This document shows, piece after piece, positions 46,327 to 57,628 of a DNA stretch of 64,000 nucleotides (position 1 is its first letter; every line of letters begins with the position of its first letter). The stretch is from Sorghum bicolor. Lineage: Eukaryota > Streptophyta > Magnoliopsida > Poales > Poaceae. A program made the position numbers and the translations under genes. The stretch lies in NCBI RefSeq assembly GCF_000003195.3, contig NC_012879.2, positions 23,549,367 to 23,613,366 on the forward strand. The letters are read 5' to 3'. The notes under the pieces were generated by a model. That model saw only the letters and a program-made list of their open reading frames with translations. It searched no databases and was not told where the DNA came from.

Positions 46327-46672
46327 GGCCCTGTTTAGTTCCCCACCCAAAAATTTTTTATCCATCCCATCGAATCTTTGGACACATGCATAGAACATTA
46401 AATGTAGATAAAAAAATAAACTAATTACACAGTTTAGTTGAAAATTGAGAGACGAATCTTTTAAGCCTAGTTACTTCATGATTAACCTTAAGTGCTACAG
46501 TAACCCACATGTGCTAATGACAAATTAATTATGCTTAATAAATTTGTCTTGCAGTTTTCTGACGAGCTATGTAATTTGTTTTTTTATTAGTTTCTAAAAA
46601 CCCCTCCCGACATCCTTCCGACACATCCGATGTGACATCCAAAAAATTTTTATCTACAATCTAAACAGGGCC
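46327..46672. mobile_element. Tourist-like MITE, second copy (346 bp)
   Basis: The terminal inverted repeats are GGCCCTGTTTAG and CTAAACAGGGCC. The internal sequence is highly similar to the copy at 12017-12359. The flanking triplets (TTT and CTA) do not match, so the target duplication is not preserved or the ends are misplaced. Confidence 0.85.
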
Positions 46673-47991
46673 CTACTGTCCTTAACAAATAAAGGTAAAA
46701 AAATGGAACCCATAATGTTTGCCACAATGTGGGTAGGCACTGGTTGAACCTAATATTGGTAGTTAATATATATTTTTGTTGTTCCCCTTGGGCAAGTTGC
46801 TGAAAACAATCCCAATAAACCTTTTTCTTTGAATATAGGTAAAAAAAGGGAAAAATATTTTTGTGACACAGAAACTACGGAGGAGGCTGAATAATATTTT
46901 TATACCAAAACCCCACAATTTAAACAAAATATTAGTTATTTGAGCAACAACAAGGATGCACAACATAAGCAGATGTAGACATATGATTAGCACACACTAA
47001 AATATAAGGTCGTACCTGAATAAAACAGCAGAACGTAGCACCAACGGAGCTGAGAAAACAACTCAGAACAACGCAAACACCGCGGCACCCAGGTACAATA
47101 AATCTAGAGGCTGCATCCACAGTAAATGAAACAAGCGCTCTGAACTCACACGGCGGCGCTAACATAAACAAAATAGGAGGTAAAGAAAAAGAAACAAAGA
47201 AGACGGAAGGGTGCAGACAAATACCTGGCAACACGGAGAACAGCTCACACCGGCAAATCTGATACTACTTCGGTCGAGCAGAGCCAACAGCAGCAAATCA
47301 AAGCCAAGGCAAACAGATAAATTAGGCAATAAAGGAACCGACCAGGCAAATACCTGCCAAGATGGGTATGAGCCAGCAGCAGCAAACCACAATCCACGAT
47401 AGCACGATGCTGACAAGAGCGGACACCAGTGGATCCGAAACAGCAATGGTGTAGCCCTGTATCCTGAAAGCACAACGCAATAAATAAAGGGAAAAGCAGG
47501 ATTGGAAGGAAAACCTAAAACCTAGGGAAACGGTGAACGAAACCCAACAGAGCAGCAGAGGGCGAAGGAAGACGAAACCACTGCGGGGGGTGCGCCGCGG
47601 CAGCCCCCCGCACGAGCAAGAGGAGCGAGGCCGACCCACCGACGGCGGCAGCGAATCCCCACGACGAGTCGAAACAGAGAGAAAGGACGGTCACCAACCC
47701 TGGCGGAGACGTTGCTGGCGACAGATGTGAGGAGACAGCGGCAGAAAATAGGAGAGAGGAAAAAAGCAGAGCCACACGGGTCAGGAAAGATGCAAAGACT
47801 ATGGGAACATACGCGTAGAAGCCAAGGGAGAAGATTAGGAGGTGAAGAAAAAGCAGGAGCCAGAAGTAATTGCTCATGAACGAATGAATCTAAACAAATT
47901 AAGCAGAATCAGGCTAGAACGCTACAGACGAAGCCGAATCGGCGTAATACGAAAGTACACCTACGAAATCAGTGCCATAGATTTGAGGAAT
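46673..47991 (-). other. Helitron 5' part, probable 5' region of the RPA-like gene
   Basis: It is GC-richer from 47500 to 47740. Overlapping frames here lack recognisable domains. It may hold a leader exon or the missing first domain, but I cannot support one. Confidence 0.35.
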
Positions 47992-49149
47992 CGAACGAGG
48001 CTAAATATTTGAGAAGACGTGGACACGGCTCCCGTTCGAGAACCTTACGCAATCTTTAGAGTTAAATTTGTGTTATTTATCTTCTAGTTCATTGTGTTTA
48101 TCTTCTAGTTCATCTTTTGTTCTTCTAGTTCATCATCTAGATTGTCTAATTCTTATTTTAGTTCATCGTCTAGTTCATCGTGTTCTTATCTAGTTTATGT
48201 TTTCCTCTAGTTCTTGTTCTAATTCGTGTGTGAGTCGAATATTTGATATGACTTGTTATAATTCTATATTCATAATTATAATGTTTATTGCCTATGTTGA
48301 TTATATGTTTAGTATAGTTAGAGTCATTTGTGTTTATGCTATGGTTCATATAGCGCTCATCTTGATGATCAAGGGGTGGGTGATAGATATTGTGTAAGCA
48401 TGGTGCTTATACATTAATTATCTGCGAATGCACTCATTCCGAGCCATATGGTAGATCATGAATATGACTATTATAGTTTCGTTGAGTCCTATGTAGTCCA
48501 CTCTCCGAATGTAGGACTAGTAAGGCAGAGTTGAGTGATGTCTTGCTATGTTCCTGATCGACCCATCTTAGCAATGTCTATTAAGTATAAATATGAGATT
48601 ATCTTAACCATGATTGCTAGATGTAATTGCACTAATCAATGTAGTTCAATGACCTATAGTTAGAATAACTCTAGGAGTTAGTCTCTATTTTCTAGTTCTT
48701 TCTAGAGTCATGCCTAGGTAGGAAAATGCTCGGTGGAACCCCCTTTAGGATTATCTTGATCTGTTATTACTTATCCTTTATATTATGATATGGTTGATCC
48801 CTGTTTTGAGTATTCATCTAGTGGAACTCTTATCACAAGTGTAAGAGTTATAGCTCTTTATTATTTATACCTCCAAGTGTCTTTCTAGTGGTAAAATTAT
48901 AAATAATGGTACCTAGAACTTTCCTAGGTCAAATGCTACAATGGGTGTATTTTATTTGTGCGCTTGCGGATAACCTTTATTCATTTTTTTATAGTGCTAT
49001 GATCATAAGTACAACCACATCTTTTGGTATTGTGTTGTGGATGACAATCTGACTTAAGTAATGCTAAGAGATGTCCCAAAAATTTCTAATGTCTTTGCTA
49101 GAAAAGGGTTTTGATCCTCCTATTTATAATCATGTTAGAATTGTCAACA
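47992..49149 (+). repeat. LTR H, right part
   Basis: It contains a block shared with B LTRs (GATAGATATTGTGTAAGCAT) and ends TTGTCAACA. A tRNA-Asp type PBS follows, so this end looks like the end of a 5' LTR. Confidence 0.75.
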
Positions 49150-49157
49150 AGTATTTC

Positions 49158-49175
49158 TGGTGCCGTTGCTGGGGA
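49158..49175 (+). other. Primer-binding site after LTR H
   Basis: TGGTGCCGTTGCTGGGGA is the tRNA-Asp PBS with two C-to-T changes. About 75 bp of internal sequence follow before element G begins. Confidence 0.82.
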
Positions 49176-49249
49176 TACATTCAGAACTCTATTCATAGTA
49201 ATGACGCTAAGAAATACCAACAAACACCTGGAATAATTCCTAGGCTTGT

Positions 49250-50696
49250 TGTTGACACTTCTAGCACCAATTATGCTAAGTTGTCATCCCTAGCATGGCG
49301 CTAGAAGTGTGTTATAAAAACTCCCCACTAATAAAATGAATATAGGATCCGCAAGCATACAAATTAAATACCATTGTAGCACTTCACCAGGAAGTATTCC
49401 AGGTATCATTATTTATATTTAGCTCAAGGGAAAGAACTAAGGACTTAAACAATGAGATCAACTTGCAAAACATGAGTACTTATAAGTGATTGGATTGCAT
49501 AGTCATATACTTGGGAGCAGGGTAAACCATGATCTATAAATGATACAAAGTATAAAAGCCTAGGGATTAAATCACATAGAGATTAGATATAGACTACTCA
49601 GCTTAATTGTAGGTAGGCATCTTATTAGTTCAAGAGATAGAAAATCCTAAGTAGTTCTAATTTATCAAGTCATTCATCTACTTTAATGCTACACTGTCAT
49701 ATATAGCACAAAAGAATCTTCATTTATGTATAAAGAACATTGCTATAAAAAGCCAACATAGAGCTGGACTTCCTACGCAACTTCGGTTCTACCTGTCCTA
49801 CCAATGGGGGATGGCATACAAAGGACGCAGTGGAACTGTCACTCCCGCGATCTACCACGCAACTCGGCTAATATGGTGTAATTGCAGATAAGCGACATCT
49901 AAGCACCCTGCTTACATGACATCTATCACCTAACCCTCCCGCGAAGACAGCTAAGCGCTTTGCAAACATATACATAAACTCATTATCAATCATAACCATA
50001 TCAAATGTAGAACTAGAATAATCTAGGAACATAATAAATAGAAATATAATGATATTTAGAAGATGAAGATCTGGAAATTCCGAGCACAGGCACCCGACTC
50101 TTCCTCTATCTAGTCTAATCCTATGTAGAAGATGAAGATTAGGAGTAGCTAATCTATCTCTAATCCCTGGCTCTAATGGCTCCCTCTAATTCTTAGATGA
50201 GAATAAAAAATAATTCTATTTTTCTCTCTCAATTCTGAGCTCTCCTCCAAGGGGGTCAGGGTTATATTTATAGCCCCCTAGGAAGCACCACAGCCCTCAA
50301 ATCAAACCGACTTAAATGTACGCTAAAGATTACTCCTCAAAGACGGTGGAGGCAGGATCCACGAGGTTGCACCTGATTGGTTGTAGCCTCCGGGCGGTCG
50401 CCCCTGACAGGTGGGGCGCCCGCCCCTAGCCTATGTTAGGTGGGCCCTACCTTTCAGGTGGTGTCTTCCCGAGTCTTCTAGATTGTTCTCGAGTTGACGT
50501 TTGGGTCTTCTCTCTATGTAAATCTGACATGTGGACCTCCTTTTATTATTATTTTGATAACCCCTACAGAAACAGGCATTCACCAAAACTTGTGGAAATT
50601 GTCAGTAAAAACCCTAAGTCTATGGTGATGTTCAATTTTTATCCCATTTCTTCTCCTTAGTTGACATATAATTTTAATGGTTAACAACCGTCAACA
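49250..50696 (-). repeat. 3' LTR of element G (1447 bp)
   Basis: On the minus strand it runs from TGTTGACGG (50696) to GTGTCAACA (49250). The PPT AGCTTAGGGGAGTT lies at 50697-50711 on its 5' side. It is inserted in the internal region of H. The left flank CTTGT should be one target duplication; the other is outside the window. Confidence 0.86.
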
Positions 50697-50828
50697 AACT
50701 CCCCTAAGCTTACCTTTTGCTCGTCCCTAAGCAAATAGCTATAAGAGATAGATCAGGAGTTGCTACAAAGTGTTCACACTTTACAAGTACACATGCTTTA
50801 AATAAGAACTCATCCCTAGACTAGAGTG
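50697..50828 (-). other. PPT and 3' UTR start of element G
   Basis: This piece is cut off from the rest of the G 3' UTR (60170-61882) by insertion of E. Confidence 0.8.
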
Positions 50829-52062
50829 TGTTGACGGTTCTTAAGTATCAATTTTAATTATCAAATAAACAAGAGAATGGACCAATATGCAACCATCACC
50901 TAGAATTAGGGTTTGATCTGACAGAATTCCACGAGTTTTGTGGTTTATCTATTTCTGCAGGGGGTTATCAGGAAATAAGGAAGAAAGGCCCACATGTCGG
51001 GATTACATAGAGATATCAACGCACCGCGCAATTTTACTTCATCTAGAAGACTCCAGAAGCCACGAGACCGGAGCGGAGGCAAAACTGGGCCAGGCCCAGG
51101 GCGCCCGCCCTGGAAGCCTGGGCGCCTGCCCCCCTGCTGGAGCCAAATCAGGACTCTTTCGCTCGGGATATTCCACCGACCTATTGGATCAAGAAAAACA
51201 TAGTACCACCTCGCCTATCGACCCAAAAACGCATAGAAGGGGAGGACTATATAAGCAAGGCCCCCTGGCCACTGGAGAAGACATGAAGAAATTATCATAG
51301 AGACTAAGGGGTGCCCTCGAAGGAAAACCTCTTCTCTAATTAATATTTCTTTTTAGGCTTAGCAATCAATGTAAGGTAGAAATAGATCTTCTAGTTTCTA
51401 CTAGATTGAGAGAGATAGAGTGGAGGTGTAGAGTGGAGGATGCCCGGCCTGTCGGTGTCTACTCCAAGCTTGTACCTGAGGGATCAAGTTCTCCTAACCC
51501 GAAGCTTGCTCCTAGGATTCTTCAGTATTTCGACTTCTAAATTCTAGTAAGTTCTTGTTTTATTGTTCTTATGGTTTATGAGTTTACTTTAATCTCTTCG
51601 CGTAGAGTTTAGAGTAATCATTGCTAGCGTAAACGTGGTGTTTAGGCTGGGGTACTCATAGATATTCCCTGACTAGCTGGACCGTGGTAGTAGTGAGGAA
51701 CGTGACAATTCCGAGCTACCTTTGTAGATCACATCTCGTTAGCAGGAAGGATAGGGTTTATATGTGCGGGTTGAACATCCTCTGTGGTGTCTAGATTCCG
51801 TTAGCCTCCCCATTAGAACAGTAGATCATCCTTACCAAGGTTAGAAGGAGACTACGGTTGCAGTCTTCTCTATTTATCACTCACATCGAAAGACATTCTT
51901 TGTGCCTAAAGGTTAGTAGTAATAGACCGGTTAGTCAGATGCACTCTTTCTCCTAGTGGTAAAAAAATAAATACGATACTCTGGATAATTTCCCGGGTGA
52001 AGTGCTCACCGATATCCGTGCGCTTGCGGATCAATTCCTTATTGCGTTCCCAAATATCAACA
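50829..52062 (+). repeat. 5' LTR of element E
   Basis: It runs from TGTTGACGG to ATATCAACA. Paired GC motifs lie at 51099-51110 and 51120-51131, with a TATA box at 51248-51255. Confidence 0.95.
51248..51255 (+). promoter_or_regulatory. TATA box of element E LTR
   Basis: TATATAAG, identical in the 3' LTR at 59356-59363. Confidence 0.75.
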
Positions 52063-52070
52063 AGCATTTC

Positions 52071-52088
52071 TGGCGCCGTTGCCGGGGA
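52071..52088 (+). other. Primer-binding site of element E
   Basis: TGGCGCCGTTGCCGGGGA, a perfect tRNA-Asp type PBS, eight bases after the LTR. Confidence 0.92.
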
Positions 52089-52194
52089 GAAAGACGGTTG
52101 CTGAGATAACCTGTGTCTTGCTATTAGCTTGTATCTATACTTTTATCTTTTCTTATCTTTTATATCCTTTATTTATTTTCTTTACTCTTACCCT

Positions 52195-55100
52195 ATGGAA
52201 AACCAAAATTCTAAATCGATCCATGAGTCTGCAATCCCTTTAGCAACTGACCTTTTACCATGGGAATCATCACAGCCTATCCAAACATCCCAGTATAAGT
52301 TAAGTTCTAGGTTGATTGCTATGATTCAAAACCTATCTTTTTTGGGAAAGGAAGACGAAAACCCTTACCTTCATATTAGAGATTTTGAGCAAACATGTGA
52401 TTGTCTTCGCATTGAAGGCATTTCTGATAAGACTTTACGTTGGAAGCTTTTTCCTTTTTCCTTAAGGGGAGAAGCTAGACAATGGTACAGTCAGAAGGTA
52501 AGTCAACAACAAGGTGAATGGGGAGTTTTACGAGCCAACTTTTGTCTAGATTTCTATTCCCTTGACCGTATAGCCGACCTTAGACTCGAAGTCCTATCTT
52601 TTAAACAAAAAGATAATGAAACTTTGGGAAAATCCTGGAAATGTTTTTCTGATCTTTTAGAATCTGGTCCAAACCTTAATCTTGAAGACCCTGTTCTTTT
52701 ATTTCACTATTTTCGAGGTCTTCATAAAAATCACAAACAAATGCTACACACAATGTCTAGAGGTTCTTTCTTTCGCATCCCTACTGATGAAGCTAGAGTG
52801 ATCCTAGATAGAATCCTAGAAGCTGAGATGGATAATACCCTTCATGATGAAACCTACGAAGCCGAAGTAGACACTCTGCCAAATTCTTCATCTACTTTAG
52901 CTATCCCAAGTTTTGAGCCACAAGAGGAAGAAATTCCACTACCGGACTTCATGCTGGATATAGAATCCGATCTTTTTGCCGATTTTGGAAATATTTCAAA
53001 CTACCATTCTATTGACAAACCCCAAAACGGCCAGTTTAGCATTTATTTACCAAGTGAATATCAATTGAGAGAGCTTATCTCAGTAATGAGTAGTGAATGG
53101 TTGGAGGAATCAGAGCTTTCCTCTGATGTGATCCGTTTGGACACACCCTCTATAACTATACGTTGTGCTTATAATTCTGATCGATTTAATGCTCTTTATA
53201 ATCCTGTTGTGGGGATCAACATTATGTCTGAATCTTTTGCACTTAAACTATTTAAAAATCTTGTCTTAACCCCCACAACAAAGATCATAAAGGAATCTTC
53301 GGGACGATTAGTCCCCAGTCTTGGAATTATTAATGTCCTACCTCTTACGGTAGAAGGCTCCATGGTTCATTTGAACTTCTATATCTTTGATACATGGGAC
53401 TTCGACCTGTTAATAGGACAACCTTTTAGAAGACTCCTTTACGAAGGTCATACTGGAAAGCTACACATTTCTTTTGGAAAAACTTTTCAATTCCCAATAA
53501 TAATTTCACACTCCTTAAATAATAAGGCCGAGTCATATCTTTTGCTTGATCCTATGGAGGAAGTAAAGGCTGCATCTCTAGAGCTTTTAGATGAATCAGA
53601 CTTAGAAGACGAAACTCTTTTCTTCACAGAAGAAGAAGACGAACCTTCTGAGCCTAAACCCTTAGACGAGTTTGCAGAAACACCTAGACCCCCCATAGAA
53701 CTTAAAACTTTACCACCCGGTCTTACCTATGCTTTCCTAAACAATAATCCAGAGTTCCCTGTGATCATTAGCGATAAACTCACTCAGGATCAAACTCTGC
53801 GATTAATGACCATTCTTGAGAAACATCACTCAGTATTCGGCTACTCACTTCAAGATCTTACAGGAATCAGTCCTATGATTTGTACCCATCGTATTCCAAC
53901 AGATCCTTCTGTTACACCCTCTCGAGAACCCCAACGTAGACTTAACAACACTATGAGAGAGGTAGTTAAAAAGAAAGTTATAAAGTTGCTGCATGCAGGG
54001 ATTATATATCCTGTGCCGCACAGTGAGTGGGTGAGCCCAGTCCAAGTTGTGCCCAAAAAGGGAGGCATGACAGTTATTATGAATGAAAAGAATGAGCTAA
54101 TTCCGCAACGCACCGTCACAGGATGGCGGATGTGCATAGACTATAGAAAACTAAACAAAGCCACGAGAAAAGATCACTTTCCTTTACCTTTTATAGATGA
54201 GATGCTAGAGCGGTTAGCAAACCTTTCATTCTTCTGTTTCTTAGATGGATATTCAGGGTATCATCAAATCCCGATCCATCCTGATGATCAAAGCAAAACC
54301 ACTTTTACATGCCCTTATGGAACTTATGCTTACCGTAGAATGTCTTTTGGGTTATGTAATGCACCAGCTTCTTTTCAAAGATGCATGATGTCTATATTTT
54401 CTGATATGATTGAAGAGATTATGGAAGTTTTCATGGATGATTTCTCTGTTTATGGAAAAACCTTTGATAGTTGTCTTGAAAACTTAGACAAGGTTTTGCA
54501 AAGATGTGAAGAAAAGCACTTAATCCTTAATTGGGAAAAATGTCATTTTATGGTTAGGGAAGGAATAGTGCTAGGACACTTAGTGTCTGAAAGGGGGATT
54601 GAGGTAGACAAAGCTAAAATTGAAATAATTGAACAACTACCTCCACCTGTATATATAAAAGGAATTCGAAGCTTTCTTGGCCATGCTGGTTTTTATCGTA
54701 GATTCATAAAAGATTTTTCATTTATTGCTAGACCACTTACTCTTTTGCTAGCCAAGGATGCTCCTTTCGAATTTGATGATGCATGTTTAACATCTTTCAA
54801 TTTATTAAAGAAAGCACTCATCTCTGCACCAATCATTCAACCCCCTGATTGGTCATTGCCTTTTGAAATTATGTGTGATGCTAGTGATTATGCTGTGGGG
54901 GCAGTATTGGGACAAACTAAAGATAAGAAGCATCATGCAATTGCTTATGCTAGTAAAACTTTGACAGGAGCTCAACTTAATTATGCAACCACTGAAAAAG
55001 AGCTTCTGGCTGTTGTCTTTGCCATTGATAAATTTAGATCTTATTTAGTTGGAGCTAAAATAATTGTTTACACTGATCATGCTGCACTAAAATATTTGCT

Positions 55101-55206
55101 CACTAAAAAAGATGCTAAACCTCGCCTGATTAGATGGATTTTATTACTCCAAGAATTTGACTTGGAAATAAAAGATAAAAAAAGGAGTAGAAAATTCTGT
55201 TGCTGA
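52195..55206 (+). CDS. gag-protease-RT-RNase H polyprotein of element E
   Basis: I chose the ATG at 52195. The frame is open from 52129, but its first 22 codons are a hydrophobic run unlike gag. Gag has [13 protein letters not shown] and [14 protein letters not shown]; no zinc knuckle is seen. The protease-like region (about 53160-53460) has [15 protein letters not shown], where D-S/T-G is replaced by NPVVG (53200-53214), then [10 protein letters not shown] spans about 54080-54600: [30 protein letters not shown], and catalytic FMDDF near 54430. RNase H follows with [26 protein letters not shown] and VYTDHAAL. The frame ends at a TGA just after a run of seven A (55177-55183), where one extra A shifts the frame away from integrase. 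Confidence 0.92.
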   Translation: MENQNSKSIHESAIPLATDLLPWESSQPIQTSQYKLSSRLIAMIQNLSFLGKEDENPYLHIRDFEQTCDCLRIEGISDKTLRWKLFPFSLRGEARQWYSQKVSQQQGEWGVLRANFCLDFYSLDRIADLRLEVLSFKQKDNETLGKSWKCFSDLLESGPNLNLEDPVLLFHYFRGLHKNHKQMLHTMSRGSFFRIPTDEARVILDRILEAEMDNTLHDETYEAEVDTLPNSSSTLAIPSFEPQEEEIPLPDFMLDIESDLFADFGNISNYHSIDKPQNGQFSIYLPSEYQLRELISVMSSEWLEESELSSDVIRLDTPSITIRCAYNSDRFNALYNPVVGINIMSESFALKLFKNLVLTPTTKIIKESSGRLVPSLGIINVLPLTVEGSMVHLNFYIFDTWDFDLLIGQPFRRLLYEGHTGKLHISFGKTFQFPIIISHSLNNKAESYLLLDPMEEVKAASLELLDESDLEDETLFFTEEEDEPSEPKPLDEFAETPRPPIELKTLPPGLTYAFLNNNPEFPVIISDKLTQDQTLRLMTILEKHHSVFGYSLQDLTGISPMICTHRIPTDPSVTPSREPQRRLNNTMREVVKKKVIKLLHAGIIYPVPHSEWVSPVQVVPKKGGMTVIMNEKNELIPQRTVTGWRMCIDYRKLNKATRKDHFPLPFIDEMLERLANLSFFCFLDGYSGYHQIPIHPDDQSKTTFTCPYGTYAYRRMSFGLCNAPASFQRCMMSIFSDMIEEIMEVFMDDFSVYGKTFDSCLENLDKVLQRCEEKHLILNWEKCHFMVREGIVLGHLVSERGIEVDKAKIEIIEQLPPPVYIKGIRSFLGHAGFYRRFIKDFSFIARPLTLLLAKDAPFEFDDACLTSFNLLKKALISAPIIQPPDWSLPFEIMCDASDYAVGAVLGQTKDKKHHAIAYASKTLTGAQLNYATTEKELLAVVFAIDKFRSYLVGAKIIVYTDHAALKYLLTKKDAKPRLIRWILLLQEFDLEIKDKKRSRKFCC

Positions 55207-56589
55207 TCACTTGTCTAGAATGTATTTTAAGAGTCCACAGGAAACCCCCATCAATGATTCACTCCGGGACGACATGCTCTATGGGATTAACAGGTCTGAC
55301 CCCTGGTATGCAGATATTGTTAATTTTATGGTTTCAGGTATGTACCACCAGGAGCAAACAAGAAGAAGCTTATTCAAGAAAGTCGTTCACATATATGGGA
55401 CGAGCCATACCTCTTCCGAGTATGCTCTGATGGCTTACTCAGGAGATGTGTGACCACTGAGGAAGGATGGAAGATCATCGACAGATGTCATTCATCACCA
55501 TATGGAGGTCACTATGGAGCATTCCGTACACATTCAAAGATCTGGCAGTGTGGATTCTATTGGCCTACAATGTATGAAGACACGAAGCAATATATCAGAA
55601 GATGTGGGCCATGTCAAAGGCACGGAAACATAAATACAAGGGATGCAATGCCACTCACCAACAACCTTCAGATTGAGCTCTTTGATGTCTGGGGAATAGA
55701 CTACATGGGTCCATTTCCTCCATCAAAGAAGTGTAAGTACATCTTGGTGGCGGTTGACTATGTCTCCAAGTGGGTAGAAGCATTACCTTGCAAGCATCCC
55801 GACAACGTCAGTTCAAAGAGGATGTTTGAAGAAATTATATTTCCAAGATTTGGAGTCCCCAGAGTAGTGATAAGTGATGGAGGAGCACACTTCATCGACA
55901 AACGCTTCAAGCAATATCTATCAAGACATGGAATCCGTCACAACGTCGCTACCCCTTATCATCCTCAGACAAGTGGCCAAGCAGAGACTTCCAACAAACA
56001 AATCAAGAATATTCTTCAGAAGACAGTAAATGAAATGGGAACGGCGTGGAAAGACAAGTTACCCGATGCACTCTGGGCATACTGGACAGCATACAAGACC
56101 CCAATTGGAATGTCTCCATACCAATTGGTGTACGGGAAGACTTGCCATCTACCTGTTGAACTAGAATTCTAAGCACACTGGGCCATAAAGAGATGGAATA
56201 TGGACCTAGATGTTGCTGGAGATTATAGAAGAATGCAATTATCAGAATTGGAAGAATGGCGAGAGAAGGCATATCACAATTCAAAGATCTACAAAGAAAG
56301 AGTCAAGAGGTGGCATGACAAGAGAATCAAGAAGAAGGAGTTCACACCCGGAGATAAGGTTTTACTTTTTAATTCCAGGGTGAAGCTTTTCGGGCATGGA
56401 AAACTCCGGAGCAAATGGGAAGGACCATCCAAGGTAATCAATTCATCATCCCACGGAGCTATCACACTTCAAAACAGCGAAGGTACGTTATTCAAGGTAA
56501 ATGGTCAACGTCTTAAATTATTTTTGGAGCCCAATGAGGAATTTGAAGAAATAGACGTAGTCCATTTTTACCTTCCCATGGAGAATTAG
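55207..56589 (+). pseudogene. Integrase of element E, with frameshift and nonsense lesions
   Basis: The connector after RNase H (NDSLRDDMLYGINRSDPWY) is in a shifted frame from the A7 run to about 55338, where a missing base restores the original frame. From 55450 the frame shows [37 protein letters not shown] and [10 protein letters not shown], so the HHCC finger and DDE core are complete. A TAA at 56170-56172, where Lys is expected by comparison with Athila-1, cuts off the C-terminal domain. That domain remains open from 56173 to 56589. The protein is about 75% identical by eye to the Athila-1 integrase. Confidence 0.9.
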
Positions 56590-56998
56590 AGCCCGACACT
56601 TTTGGTCTGATGGTTTTGGGTCATATATATATTTTTCTAAATAATTTCGCATCTAGAAACGCGCTCGGAGAAGTGGGCCCACAGAGGAGCCAGAGAGAGG
56701 GCGGGCGCCCAGCCCGTGTTCCCCCTCGGTCCCGACTTTCTCTGTTATGGAAAATGCACTTAGGGTGATCCGAATAATCCCTCGGATGGAAAGTTTCGCA
56801 CGCACATCGACGGGAGCAACCCGAACAACCCATAGAGGAATCCTTTTGACCCCTATATAAACAGACCCCTGACCTCAGTTTTCAAACACCAAGCCACCAA
56901 GCTTTCTCTCCTTCAACTAGAGCTTGATTAGCTCTCCTTTAATTAGAGCTTAATTAGCTCTACTTCAATTAAAATTTTATTAGTTCCTTGCTACTCCA
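56590..56998 (+). promoter_or_regulatory. Putative internal promoter for the extra ORF of E
   Basis: It contains GGGCGGGCGCCCAGCCC near 56698 and TATATAAAC at 56855-56863, followed by CAGACCCCTGACC. The order and wording resemble the U3 promoters of the LTRs here (GC-rich motif, TATATAAGCAGACCCCC). A 5' leader of about 110 nt with three copies of a TTAGAGCTTxATTAGCTCT-like unit follows. Confidence 0.5.
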
Positions 56999-57628
56999 AT
57001 GGCCGACAAGTACCACGACGATTGGGAAGTCGTCCCCTTCAACCTCAACATGGAGCCAGTGGAAGACCCCGATGCCCGTGCTCTCGTCCCGGCCAACACA
57101 GAGCATCAGCTAGAAGCCATGCCATTACGTCAACGCAGCTCCGCCCAATCTTACCATGCTCAACCAGTTCTCACCGCACCACCACAACCCCTACTCCTCA
57201 AAGGACCATCATCCAAGACGAAGACCACTATCAAGGTGCCAACCAGCACTAGGATCCTTCCACCTAGACCCAATGAGAGGGTCGTTGGAGTCAAGACCAA
57301 CCGAAGCGGCGAGATCAGCAGCGTACGCTACACTACGGAGGAGGAAAGACCTTACTTTGAAGGGATTAGAACAGCCAAAGTCCATTTCATCCCTCCAAAG
57401 GCAGCCCCAAAGCATGCTCTCAACGCTTTTGAGACACCTCCCAAGCGTCGCAAGACTACAATGGATATTGATGAGGAAGTTCGCAGGCTAGATAGAGTTA
57501 TCATAGACCTCCAGTCCTCGATCAACTCCCTCACTAGGCAGCTCTCTAACCACAACACCATTATACTAGGCCTTAGGCAGGATCTTGCCAGTGCCAACAA
57601 GAGGATCAAGGAATTAGAGCACCGCTAA
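56999..57628 (+). CDS. Extra ORF downstream of pol in element E (209 aa)
   Basis: The ATG at 56999 is in a good context (CCAATGGCC). I do not recognise a family. The N-terminal ~60 residues are acidic/mixed (DDWEVVPFNLNMEPVED). A Pro/Lys-rich middle follows, with a basic patch PPKRRKTTMD (a possible nuclear signal) near residue 150. Residues 155-209 form a Leu/Ile-rich coiled coil with heptad-like spacing. There is no signal peptide or membrane segment, so it is not an Env-like protein although it sits where Athila env-like ORFs are found. It is intact, while pol next to it is broken. Confidence 0.7.
   Translation: MADKYHDDWEVVPFNLNMEPVEDPDARALVPANTEHQLEAMPLRQRSSAQSYHAQPVLTAPPQPLLLKGPSSKTKTTIKVPTSTRILPPRPNERVVGVKTNRSGEISSVRYTTEEERPYFEGIRTAKVHFIPPKAAPKHALNAFETPPKRRKTTMDIDEEVRRLDRVIIDLQSSINSLTRQLSNHNTIILGLRQDLASANKRIKELEHR

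Larger units (their letters stand above)
43433..47991 (-). mobile_element. Helitron carrying an RPA-like gene
   Basis: On the minus strand the 3' end is CTAG (43436-43433) followed by host T. Ten bases upstream of it is a hairpin GCGCGC-GAAG-GCACGC (43459-43444), the classic Helitron 3' signature. A candidate 5' end is TCTATGGCAC at 47991, preceded by A, which fits the A/T insertion rule; this end is uncertain within about 60 bp. No Rep/helicase is seen, so it looks non-autonomous. It splits LTR H and carries a Tourist-like MITE. Confidence 0.72.

Noticed and set aside
47159..47877. Several overlapping frames of 75-120 codons on the minus strand
   Set aside because: They are Leu/Ser/Phe-rich without domains, overlap each other, and lie in a CT-rich strand that avoids stops by composition.
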